Shown here piece after piece: positions 50,086-57,658 of a stretch of 64,000 nt of DNA (its first letter is position 1; the number at the start of each line of letters is the position of its first letter). The DNA is from an uncultured Clostridia bacterium (lineage in GTDB: Bacteria; Bacillota; Clostridia; HGM11514): NCBI GenBank assembly GCA_934464705.1, contig CAKSKB010000010.1, positions 26,794-90,793 on the forward strand, in the 5' to 3' direction. Under the pieces are notes generated by a model. That model saw only the letters and a program-made list of their open reading frames with translations. It did not search any database and was not told where the DNA came from. The position numbers were made by a program, and so were the translations under genes.

Positions 50086-51477
50086 TCAATATGTTTTTAC
50101 AGATTTCTTCTCAAAATGATACAGAACCGTTCCGTGGTCTGAAAATTCCGCCGTTACGGAATAATTCTTTCCGAGCACCGAGAAAAGGCCGTCGGTGCGG
50201 TGCCCGATTTGGTGCGACACGACTATATACCCTCTGTCGTGAGCCGTTATTTTCTCAATATCCGGGTTATAGTTTTCAAAATATCCGTCGCCGAGCATAA
50301 CATTTTCCGGAATTTTATACTTCATTCTATAGCAATATCCCGGAACGCTGTGAACATAAACATATATGAACTCGTCGGTTTCTTTGAGGTAATCGACAAT
50401 CGGATTTAAGTTGTCGCCCTCAATATAAACGCTTTCGGGGCTTCTGTAATCATAAATACCGCTGACGGAAAAAATCAGCGCAAACGAAACCAGAATTCCC
50501 GCAGCACCGCCGAAGCTGAAATACTCAAACGCAAGAATTACCGCAAGCGGATAAGCAAAAAGCCACAGCCTCTGGGCAATCGGAAAAAGCCCTAAAGCCG
50601 ACACCGCAAGGCACATAGAAACGCCGATTACCGATATAATTACTTCCGGATTTTTGGTGACAAACACCGCTTTTACGCCGGAAAACACAGCAATCAGAGC
50701 GATTATCCCGACAGGTTTTATAACGGTTTTCAACAGTTCACGCGCTTCGCCCGACCAGAATTTAAGCGGAAACCGCATATCCGCCCAGTAAGCCGACATA
50801 CCCCCTTCGGCGATAACCGGGTGCAGCCAGAAAAAATAATAAACCGCAAAGCTTGCCAGCACCGCACAGCCGCTTACTATAATCTTTACGGGACGCCTGA
50901 TGTTAACAAAAAACTCAAAAATATAAATTCCGGCAATAAAAAGGCACGCAGGGTTTGAAAGCCACGGCAGAGTTATGTAAAAAACCGATAAAACCGCAAT
51001 TCCGATTTTCCCGGATTTATAAAGCGAATACAGCAAAATCACAAGCAAAACCGCAAAAGCGTCCGTCATGTAAGGCTTGAACTCGCAGGAATATTTCAAG
51101 AGTATTCCGCAGCCGGAAACCGCAGCGCACACCGCAAGAGGGTACTTTATTTTCAGCCTGCCGGCAAGAAAATAAGACAGCACAATAACCCCGAGATAAG
51201 ACGCAAACGAAAACGCACGCAGCGTCACCTCGGTATTGCCGAAGAAAAGAGTTATCAGCTTAACCGCATAAAGATACAGAACCGGCGCGGACTGCATAAG
51301 GTCAAGCGGTCTTGAAACAAGGCTGCCCAAACTTCTTTTTGAAACCGACCACGCAAGCATCGCCTCGTCAAGCCACAGCGACCTGCCCGAAAAAAGCAGA
51401 CGGACGGAAACAATCACCGCAGCCGCCGTAAAAAACATAAATATTAAATTCAATACAAAAGCTTTTTTATTTTTCAT
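50086..51477 (-). CDS. GT-C membrane glycosyltransferase, GT39/ArnT-like, apparently leaderless
   Basis: 463 aa with about 10-12 membrane helices and the GT-C aspartate motif SLWLDEAMLAWS in the first loop (residues about 33-44), followed by QSAPVLYLYAVKL, as in PMT/ArnT enzymes that use polyprenyl-phosphate sugars. The last 110 residues form an extracytoplasmic domain. No Shine-Dalgarno site precedes the ATG; instead a -10 box (TAAAAT) ends only 6 nt upstream, so the mRNA probably begins at or next to the start codon. It is the first gene of the long leftward cluster. Confidence 0.85.
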   Translation of the reverse strand: MKNKKAFVLNLIFMFFTAAAVIVSVRLLFSGRSLWLDEAMLAWSVSKRSLGSLVSRPLDLMQSAPVLYLYAVKLITLFFGNTEVTLRAFSFASYLGVIVLSYFLAGRLKIKYPLAVCAAVSGCGILLKYSCEFKPYMTDAFAVLLVILLYSLYKSGKIGIAVLSVFYITLPWLSNPACLFIAGIYIFEFFVNIRRPVKIIVSGCAVLASFAVYYFFWLHPVIAEGGMSAYWADMRFPLKFWSGEARELLKTVIKPVGIIALIAVFSGVKAVFVTKNPEVIISVIGVSMCLAVSALGLFPIAQRLWLFAYPLAVILAFEYFSFGGAAGILVSFALIFSVSGIYDYRSPESVYIEGDNLNPIVDYLKETDEFIYVYVHSVPGYCYRMKYKIPENVMLGDGYFENYNPDIEKITAHDRGYIVVSHQIGHRTDGLFSVLGKNYSVTAEFSDHGTVLYHFEKKSVKTY

Positions 51478-51483
51478 AATTCT

Positions 51484-51512
51484 ATTTTAACATATTTTCA
51501 TTTTCAAATCAA
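51484..51512 (-). promoter_or_regulatory. Promoter placed for a leaderless transcript
   Basis: TTGATT and TAAAAT on the minus strand are 17 nt apart. The ATG at 51477 begins 7 nt after the -10 box, the position expected for the +1 base. Confidence 0.65.
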
Positions 51513-51520
51513 CAAAAAGA

Positions 51521-51549
51521 TTGACATTTTTTTTCGTTTGCTATATAAT
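51521..51549 (+). promoter_or_regulatory. Perfect sigma-A promoter of the DUF378 gene
   Basis: TTGACA and TATAAT are 17 nt apart. A leader of about 70 nt follows before the start codon; no riboswitch was recognised in it. Confidence 0.92.
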
Positions 51550-51627
51550 TACTGATATATGAATAAATTTGCGCCGCATTGGCAACATTAACTCTGAAAT
51601 CATTGAATTTTGAAAAGAGGGTTATTT

Positions 51628-51831
51628 ATGATTGACAACATATCACTTGTGCTTGTGATAATCGGCGCACTGAACTGGGGCTCGATAGGGCTTTTCGGGT
51701 TCGACTTTGTCGGCGCAATGTTCGGCGGCCAGGGAGCGCTTATGAGCAGAATCATTTTTTCACTCGTAGGGCTTGCCGGTCTGTGGTCGGTATCGCTGCT
51801 GTTCAAGGAAAAGGTTGCAAAGCACTCTTAA
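51628..51831 (+). CDS. DUF378 small membrane protein
   Basis: ATG at 51628 with AAAGAGGG upstream gives 67 aa. Two membrane helices surround the conserved DUF378 core: LVIIGALNWGSIGLFGFDFV and a second helix RIIFSLVGLAGLWSVSLLF. Family function is unknown, with a role at the cytoplasmic membrane. Its last codons and stop lie inside the terminator hairpin. It has its own perfect promoter and so may be strongly expressed. Confidence 0.92.
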   Translation: MIDNISLVLVIIGALNWGSIGLFGFDFVGAMFGGQGALMSRIIFSLVGLAGLWSVSLLFKEKVAKHS

Positions 51832-51845
51832 GAGTGCTTTTTTTA
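51819..51845 (+). terminator. Terminator centred on the DUF378 stop codon
   Basis: AAAGCACTCTT and AAGAGTGCTTT form a perfect 22-bp palindrome followed by TTTT. The TAA stop (51829-51831) occupies the centre. Confidence 0.9.
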
Positions 51846-51858
51846 TGGGAGAAAACAT

Positions 51859-52455
51859 ATGAAAATCAAAGAAGCCGTTATAGTTGAAGGTAAATACGAC
51901 AAAATCCGCCTGCAAAGCTTTCTGGACGCCGAAATCGTTGCAACAACCGGATTCGATGTGTTCAGAAACGGCGAAACAAAAGCATACATAAAAAAGCTCG
52001 CCGAAACAAGAGGAATCGTAATTCTGACCGATTCGGACTATGCAGGGTTTAAAATAAGAAACTATATAAAATCATTTGTGGACGAAAAATATATTCTCAA
52101 TGCGTATGTTCCCGAAATAAAGGGCAAGGAAAAGCGCAAAAGCAAGCCCTCGAGCGAAGGAATTTTGGGGGTCGAGGGCATTGATAACGATACAATCATC
52201 TCTGCCCTGCGCACCGCGGGCTGCACAATCGATGACAAAATACGAGAATCAAAACCGTCCGTCACCCGTATAATGCTCTATAACGACGGCTTCATCGGCG
52301 GCGAAGACAGCAGCGCAGCACGAAAAAAATTATGCGAATTTTTCGGAATTCCGGCAAAAATATCAACAAATGCCCTCATAAAAGCACTTAATTCGGGCAT
52401 ATCCGCCGATGATTATGCAAGATTCAAGGAAACCTTAGAAATTAAAAGAAAATAA
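51859..52455 (+). CDS. rnmV: Ribonuclease M5-like TOPRIM protein
   Basis: 198 aa. The TOPRIM domain shows EAVIVEGKYDKIRLQSFLDA (catalytic Glu, residues 5-24), ATTGFDVFRN, and IVILTDSDYAGFKIRNYI with the DxD pair near 58. The C-terminal half matches the DUF4093 region of RNase M5, the enzyme that matures 5S rRNA in Bacillota. GGGAGA lies about 8 nt before the ATG. It follows the DUF378 terminator, so its transcription may depend on read-through. Confidence 0.88.
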   Translation: MKIKEAVIVEGKYDKIRLQSFLDAEIVATTGFDVFRNGETKAYIKKLAETRGIVILTDSDYAGFKIRNYIKSFVDEKYILNAYVPEIKGKEKRKSKPSSEGILGVEGIDNDTIISALRTAGCTIDDKIRESKPSVTRIMLYNDGFIGGEDSSAARKKLCEFFGIPAKISTNALIKALNSGISADDYARFKETLEIKRK

Positions 52456-52519
52456 AAGCATTTGAGAGAATTAATGCAGTTTTATCCATAAATTCGTGAA
52501 AATCGGTTAAATTTGAAAG

Positions 52520-52548
52520 TTGCAGAAAAGTCAAAAAAGGTCTATTAT
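52520..52548 (+). promoter_or_regulatory. Sigma-A promoter of groES-groEL
   Basis: TTGCAG and TATTAT are 17 nt apart, with the CIRCE element beginning 4 nt downstream. Confidence 0.8.
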
Positions 52549-52552
52549 AGCA

Positions 52553-52579
52553 TTAGCACTTGAAGGTACGGAGTGCTAA
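52553..52579 (+). promoter_or_regulatory. CIRCE operator (HrcA site)
   Basis: TTAGCACTT-N9-GAGTGCTAA matches the CIRCE consensus TTAGCACTC-N9-GAGTGCTAA with a single change in the left arm. It places groESL under HrcA heat-shock repression. hrcA itself is not in the window. Confidence 0.96.
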
Positions 52580-52616
52580 AATGAAAAAGTTATTAATTTT
52601 CAGGAGGTAATATATT

Positions 52617-52901
52617 ATGACCATTAAACCACTTGCTGACAGAGTTGTTATCAAAATGCTCGAAAACGAAGAAACAACAAAGAGCGGCATTATCTTAGCC
52701 GGCGCTGCAAAAGAAAAGCCCCAGATGGCTGAAATAGTTGCGGTCGGCCCCGGCGGTGTTGTTGACGGTAAGGAAATCAAAATGGAGCTTAGCGTAGGCG
52801 ACAGGGTTATCACCTCTAAGTACGCAGGTACCGAAGTTAAGCTTGACGGCGTTGAATACACAATCTTAAGGCAGAGCGATGTTCTTGCCAAGGTTGAATA
52901 A
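52617..52901 (+). CDS. groES: Co-chaperonin GroES
   Basis: 94 aa, complete: KPLADRVVIKMLENEETTKS at the N terminus, the mobile loop region around SGIILAGAAKEKPQ, and VGDRVITSKYAGTEVKLDG. It caps GroEL during ATP-driven folding. AGGAGG precedes the ATG. It is 18 nt before groEL in a CIRCE-controlled operon. Confidence 0.98.
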   Translation: MTIKPLADRVVIKMLENEETTKSGIILAGAAKEKPQMAEIVAVGPGGVVDGKEIKMELSVGDRVITSKYAGTEVKLDGVEYTILRQSDVLAKVE

Positions 52902-52919
52902 TTGAGGAGGTAATTTATT

Positions 52920-54551
52920 ATGGCAAAGGATATTTTATACGGAGAAGAAGCAAGAAAAGCCCTTGAAAAAGGTGTAAACCAGCTGGCGAACACAGTTAAA
53001 ATCACACTCGGACCCAAGGGCAGAAATGTAGTTCTTGATAAAAAATACGGTTCGCCGCTCATCACAAACGACGGCGTGACAATCGCTAAGGAAATCGAGC
53101 TTGAAGATCCCTTTGAAAACATGGGCGCTCAGCTTGTTAAGGAAGTTTCGACAAAGACAAACGATGTTGCCGGCGACGGTACCACAACCGCTACCGTTTT
53201 GGCACAGGCACTTATCAGAGAAGGTCTTAAAAATGTTGCGGCAGGCGCAAATCCGATGGTTCTCAAAAAGGGTATTATGGGCGCAACCGAAACCGCAGTT
53301 AAAGAAATAAAAGAAGCAAGCACACCTGTTTCCGGCAAAAATGATATCGCAAGGGTTGCTTCGGTTTCGTCGGCTAACGATGTAATCGGTCAGCTCATTG
53401 CGGACGCTATGGAAAAGGTTACAAGCGACGGCGTTATCACTGTTGAGGAATCCAAGACAGCCGAAACATATTCCGATGTTGTTGAAGGCATGCAGTTTGA
53501 CAGAGGTTACATTTCGCCTTACATGGTAACGGACACCGAGAAGATGGAAGCCGTTATAGATGACGCTTATATACTTATCACAGACAAGAAGATTTCCAAC
53601 ATTCAGGAAATTCTCCCCTTGCTCGAACAGATTGCACAGCAGGGCAAAAAGCTTGTGATTATCGCAGAAGATGTTGAAGGCGAAGCGCTCACAACGCTTG
53701 TTCTCAACAAGCTGAGAGGTACATTCGTATGCGTAGCGGTTAAGGCTCCGGGCTTCGGCGACAGAAGAAAGGCTATGCTTGAAGACATCGCAGTGCTCAC
53801 GGGCGGTCAGGTAATTTCCGACGAACTCGGTCTTGACCTCAAGGAAACACAGATTGACCAGCTCGGCCGCGCACGCCAGGTTAAGATTCAGAAGGAAAAC
53901 ACAATTATCGTTGACGGCATGGGCGACAGCGATGCAATCAAGGCAAGAGTTGCACAGATTAAGGCTCAGATTGCCGAAACAACCTCCGATTTCGATAAAG
54001 AAAAGCTTCAGGAAAGACTTGCAAAGATGTCCGGCGGTGTTGCAGTAATCAAGGTTGGTGCCGCAACAGAAACCGAAATGAAGGAAATGAAGCTCAGAAT
54101 AGAAGACGCTCTCGCAGCCACAAAGGCAGCCGTTGAGGAAGGTATCATCGCAGGCGGCGGAACCGCTTACATCAACGCTATGGACGCTGTTGAAAAGTAC
54201 ATCGAAACCGCTGAAGGCGACGAAAAGACAGGCGCAAAGATTGTTCTTCGTGCACTTGAAGAACCGGTAAGACAGATTGCCGCAAATGCAGGTCTTGAAG
54301 GCTCGGTTATCGTTAACCAGATAAGAAAGTCCGAAAAAGGCATCGGCTACAACGCACTTACCGAAAAGTATGTTGACATGGTTAAGGAAGGCATCGTTGA
54401 CCCGGCAAAGGTTACCCGCTCCGCACTTGAAAATGCGGCAAGCGTTGCTTCAATGCTCCTCACAACAGAAAGCATTGTTGCCGACAAGCCCGCTCCCGAA
54501 CCGGCAGCTCCGAACCCTGCAATGGCAGGCGGCGGAATGGGAATGTACTAA
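52920..54551 (+). CDS. groEL: Chaperonin GroEL
   Basis: 543 aa, full length. It has AKDILYGEEARKALEKGVNQ, the ATP site VAGDGTTTATVLA near residue 86, and VEEGIIAGGGTAYINA near 405. The C-terminal tail GGGMGMY is the usual GGM-type end. GAGGAGG precedes the ATG. No HrcA or second chaperonin is nearby. Confidence 0.99.
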   Translation: MAKDILYGEEARKALEKGVNQLANTVKITLGPKGRNVVLDKKYGSPLITNDGVTIAKEIELEDPFENMGAQLVKEVSTKTNDVAGDGTTTATVLAQALIREGLKNVAAGANPMVLKKGIMGATETAVKEIKEASTPVSGKNDIARVASVSSANDVIGQLIADAMEKVTSDGVITVEESKTAETYSDVVEGMQFDRGYISPYMVTDTEKMEAVIDDAYILITDKKISNIQEILPLLEQIAQQGKKLVIIAEDVEGEALTTLVLNKLRGTFVCVAVKAPGFGDRRKAMLEDIAVLTGGQVISDELGLDLKETQIDQLGRARQVKIQKENTIIVDGMGDSDAIKARVAQIKAQIAETTSDFDKEKLQERLAKMSGGVAVIKVGAATETEMKEMKLRIEDALAATKAAVEEGIIAGGGTAYINAMDAVEKYIETAEGDEKTGAKIVLRALEEPVRQIAANAGLEGSVIVNQIRKSEKGIGYNALTEKYVDMVKEGIVDPAKVTRSALENAASVASMLLTTESIVADKPAPEPAAPNPAMAGGGMGMY

Positions 54552-54574
54552 TTCCGAAGAATATATAAACCATA

Positions 54575-54604
54575 GGCACAACCGGTTTCCGGTTGTGCCA
54601 TTTT
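54575..54604 (+). terminator. Intrinsic terminator of groESL
   Basis: An 11-bp perfect stem (GGCACAACCGG / CCGGTTGTGCC) with loop TTT is followed by ATTTT. Confidence 0.88.
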
Positions 54605-54624
54605 GGCAAAAAAAGGTGTTATGT

Positions 54625-55239
54625 ATGGAAAAATCACTTTCTTGGGCAATCGAAATCCAAAGCCTTGCGCAGGCAGGGCTTACCTATTCCGATAACCCAT
54701 ACGACATCGAAAGATACGAGCGGCTCAGGGATATATCGGCAGAAATGATAAGCGAAATGGCTGATTTGCCGTTCCCGAAAGCAAAGAACCTTTTCTGCGG
54801 AGAGACCGGGTATCAAACGCCGAAAATCGATACAAGAGCCGCAATTTTCAAGGACGGCAAAATACTTTTGGTTCACGAAAATAACGGTACATGGTCGCTC
54901 CCGGGCGGCTGGTGCGATGTTCTGGAATCCGTTAAATCCAACACGGAAAAAGAGGTGCGGGAGGAAACGGGTCTTGAAGCAAAAGCCGTCAGCGTGATTG
55001 CAGTTCAGGACAGAAACAAACATAACAAACCCGTTTATGCCTATGGCGTGTGCAAGGTTTTTATGATGTGCGAGATTATCGGCGGACAGTTCAGGGATAA
55101 TATAGAAACAACGGAAATCAGGTATTTTTCGCCCGATGAAATCCCAGGGAACCTTGCAGAAGAAAAAACAAACCTTGAGCAGATTGAAATGTGCTTTGCA
55201 GCGCATAAATCAGATAATTGGCAGACCATGTTCGATTAG
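54625..55239 (+). CDS. NUDIX hydrolase with NUDIX_N-type N-terminal domain
   Basis: 204 aa from ATG at 54625, preceded by AAAAGGTG. The N-terminal helical segment (about 1-60, SWAIEIQSLAQAGLTYSDNP) is typical of the group with an extra domain. The NUDIX box is present: GGWCDVLESVKSNTEKEV followed by REETGLEA. It would cleave a nucleoside-diphosphate-linked compound; relatives act on ADP-ribose or CDP-choline, and the substrate here is unknown. It is flanked by terminators on both sides, so it is a single-gene unit. Confidence 0.92.
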   Translation: MEKSLSWAIEIQSLAQAGLTYSDNPYDIERYERLRDISAEMISEMADLPFPKAKNLFCGETGYQTPKIDTRAAIFKDGKILLVHENNGTWSLPGGWCDVLESVKSNTEKEVREETGLEAKAVSVIAVQDRNKHNKPVYAYGVCKVFMMCEIIGGQFRDNIETTEIRYFSPDEIPGNLAEEKTNLEQIEMCFAAHKSDNWQTMFD

Positions 55240-55242
55240 AAA

Positions 55243-55279
55243 AAAGCGGCAGCCGATACTAAGGCTGCCGCTTTGTTTT
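55243..55279. terminator. Bidirectional intrinsic terminator
   Basis: A 12-bp stem (AAAGCGGCAGCC / GGCTGCCGCTTT) with an 8-nt loop has a T-rich tail on both strands. It serves the NUDIX gene and the convergent YcdB/SLH gene. Confidence 0.9.
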
Positions 55280-55526
55280 ATCTGTTAAGATAATTATAAA
55301 CGATTATAAGCGCCTGTGCGCGCGTCAGAACTCCTTCGGGGTTGAAGTTACCGTTTCCGTCGCCGTTTAAGATTTTGAGCCCTGCAAGTATGCTCGCATA
55401 CCCAACATCTTCCGTCATGTCGTTAAACATAGGCTTGAAAATATCAAGTTTTGCGACATCTATATATCCCATTGCACGAACCGTGAATTTCGCAGCGTCG
55501 CGCCTTGTAACCGCAGCGTCGGGGTT
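55278..55526 (-). repeat. 249-bp exact direct repeat, copy 1
   Basis: Identical base for base to 57410-57658. It covers the 3' end of the SLH region including the stop codon. The copies diverge from the next base on. Confidence 0.97.
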
Positions 55527-57296
55527 TACTTCCTCGGGAGCGATAAAATCAATATATTCATAAAGTTCATCACCATCTAAATTATCACTGACTACAGCTT
55601 TAATTCCATTTTGCTGTACTGCTTTGTATATCAAATAAGCAAATTCTTTCTGTTTAATCGGCTCATCGGGTCTTAGTTCGCCGCCGGCAAAGCCGATATT
55701 AATTTCAGCCAGCTGATTTGCGATATCCTCCGCATAGTGCCCGGAAACATCTGAATATTCTTCAATTGTCGGACTTTCAAATTCAAAACTTTTTCCCGTA
55801 AACGGATCCATTTTAATGGGTTCATCCGAAAAAGTATAGCAAAGCTTATACTCATCGTCTGTGCAGTCGAAGACATATTTCGCTTCATAACCAAATTTGT
55901 CAATAAATATATCTTCCGCCTCACTCTTTGAAATAACACCGGAAACCGAAGAAAATTCTCCGTCAGAATAGTTCATATTAAAAGACATTATCTTTTTTGT
56001 TCTCGGGTTAATAACAAAAGATGCATAATCATCGTTAACCGCCACATCGTTTACATATCTACGGTATATTCCGCCGCCACCCATATCATCTGATATAGAT
56101 GCATATTCCGTATATTTTTCCGGCGCAAGTTCCTTGAAAGCGTTTTCAATTATTTTCTTCGTTTCATCTTTCGAAAATTCAAAGACACTGTAATTATCAT
56201 CATCTTTGTCGTATGAATAAGAAATCGCTGTCAGTATTTCTCCATTGCGTGCATTAACTTCAAACAGAAAATACTCTACAAAATCACCTTCCCGGCGATA
56301 ATAGTTAAATATATATTTCGGAACACCCCAAAAACCGCCGTTATCAAATCCTACTTTTATATCTTCAAACTTAACATCAGGAATATCTATACACTTTAAG
56401 TTTTTTACAAATTCAAATGCTTTTTCCGGAGACAAAAATCCTCCGATACTCTCTAATTCCTCATACTCTATATCTGCAAAATCATAATTATATGCAGTAT
56501 CTTTCATTATTTCACTCAAAGACTCATTTTTTATTAAATCAGTATTAAAAAATATGTCAACCCTAATAGCCTCTCCGTTTAATGCGCTGATATATTTGCT
56601 ATTGTTGGCAATGCAATACTTAGGTACAAACACTTTTGTTTCTTCAGACTTGTTATAGTCCATATAATAATATAGCTCAGCACCTATATTTTCTTTAAAC
56701 TTTTTAACAGCATCATCTTTTGAAATAATATTTCCGGTTTCAAATTTTTTACCGTTTTTCTGAAGAATACGGAACTTCGAAAGCTTTTCTCCCATAAGAT
56801 CAATTTCGATAAATCCTTTATTTCCGTCAATAGGATAACCGTTTTTATATTCTGTGATATCTGCACAAGCCGAATTTGATGTGAAATACATTTCTTCGAC
56901 AACAAGTTCTTGGGCAATATCCGGGTTGAGCTGTTTTACAAAATTCTCTGCAGCAACCCTCAGTTGCGATTTTGATACTCTTTCGGAAACCGGAACCGCA
57001 TTCAAAATACCCTGCTCATTGCGTCTAAAACTTGTGATTATTCCATCCGGAGTAGCTTTAACTTCAAGGCAACTGTCAACAGAAGAATCAGACCACAAAA
57101 AGCCGTACTCAGTTATCTGGTTTTTACTATCAGTATAGGTTTCGCTTTCAAACTTATCGTAGTCATCGGTGCTCCCGATTCTTGATTTTACGGTTTCGAG
57201 GACCTTCTTCATCTCCTCGGTATCAGCCGCAAACGCTGCCGACATAACCCCTACCGTCATACAAACACAAAGCAATAAAGATATTAGTTTTTTCAT
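55278..57296 (-). CDS. Secreted YcdB/PepSY-repeat protein with SLH domains (copy 1)
   Basis: 672 aa: a signal peptide (LISLLLCVCMTVGVMSAAFA), then YcdB/YcdC-type repeats related to PepSY domains (about 30-500; for example VSKSQLRVAAENFVKQLNPD and VISKSEAEDIFIDKFGYEAK). It ends with two or three SLH modules (YSDVSGHYAEDIANQLAEIN; NDMTEDVGYASILAGLKILN with GVLTRAQALIIVYN). It should sit on the wall outside the cell. PepSY domains are thought to inhibit peptidases. The middle is more AT-rich than its paralogue, while the last 249 bp are identical to it. AAAGGGG precedes the ATG. Confidence 0.88.
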   Translation of the reverse strand: MKKLISLLLCVCMTVGVMSAAFAADTEEMKKVLETVKSRIGSTDDYDKFESETYTDSKNQITEYGFLWSDSSVDSCLEVKATPDGIITSFRRNEQGILNAVPVSERVSKSQLRVAAENFVKQLNPDIAQELVVEEMYFTSNSACADITEYKNGYPIDGNKGFIEIDLMGEKLSKFRILQKNGKKFETGNIISKDDAVKKFKENIGAELYYYMDYNKSEETKVFVPKYCIANNSKYISALNGEAIRVDIFFNTDLIKNESLSEIMKDTAYNYDFADIEYEELESIGGFLSPEKAFEFVKNLKCIDIPDVKFEDIKVGFDNGGFWGVPKYIFNYYRREGDFVEYFLFEVNARNGEILTAISYSYDKDDDNYSVFEFSKDETKKIIENAFKELAPEKYTEYASISDDMGGGGIYRRYVNDVAVNDDYASFVINPRTKKIMSFNMNYSDGEFSSVSGVISKSEAEDIFIDKFGYEAKYVFDCTDDEYKLCYTFSDEPIKMDPFTGKSFEFESPTIEEYSDVSGHYAEDIANQLAEINIGFAGGELRPDEPIKQKEFAYLIYKAVQQNGIKAVVSDNLDGDELYEYIDFIAPEEVNPDAAVTRRDAAKFTVRAMGYIDVAKLDIFKPMFNDMTEDVGYASILAGLKILNGDGNGNFNPEGVLTRAQALIIVYNYLNR

Positions 57297-57376
57297 TTTC
57301 TTCCCCTTTCGTTCCCTGAAAATTTGTCTATGTTTAATAAATTCTATTTATGTATTTAATTTCCTTCTTTTAAAAT

Positions 57377-57407
57377 AATAATTCCCCCATGCACGGGGGA
57401 AATTATT
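57377..57407 (-). terminator. Terminator between the tandem YcdB/SLH genes
   Basis: On the minus strand a stem of five G-C pairs extended by A-T pairs (CCCCC / GGGGG core, loop of 6) is followed by ATTTTA. It may limit read-through to copy 1. Confidence 0.75.
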
Positions 57408-57409
57408 AC

Positions 57410-57658
57410 TTATCTGTTAAGATAATTATAAACGATTATAAGCGCCTGTGCGCGCGTCAGAACTCCTTCGGGGTTGAAGTTACCGTTTCCGTCGCCGTTT
57501 AAGATTTTGAGCCCTGCAAGTATGCTCGCATACCCAACATCTTCCGTCATGTCGTTAAACATAGGCTTGAAAATATCAAGTTTTGCGACATCTATATATC
57601 CCATTGCACGAACCGTGAATTTCGCAGCGTCGCGCCTTGTAACCGCAGCGTCGGGGTT
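57410..57658 (-). repeat. 249-bp exact direct repeat, copy 2
   Basis: Identical to 55278-55526 with an offset of 2132 bp. Exact identity beside diverged flanks suggests gene conversion or recent recombination. Confidence 0.97.
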
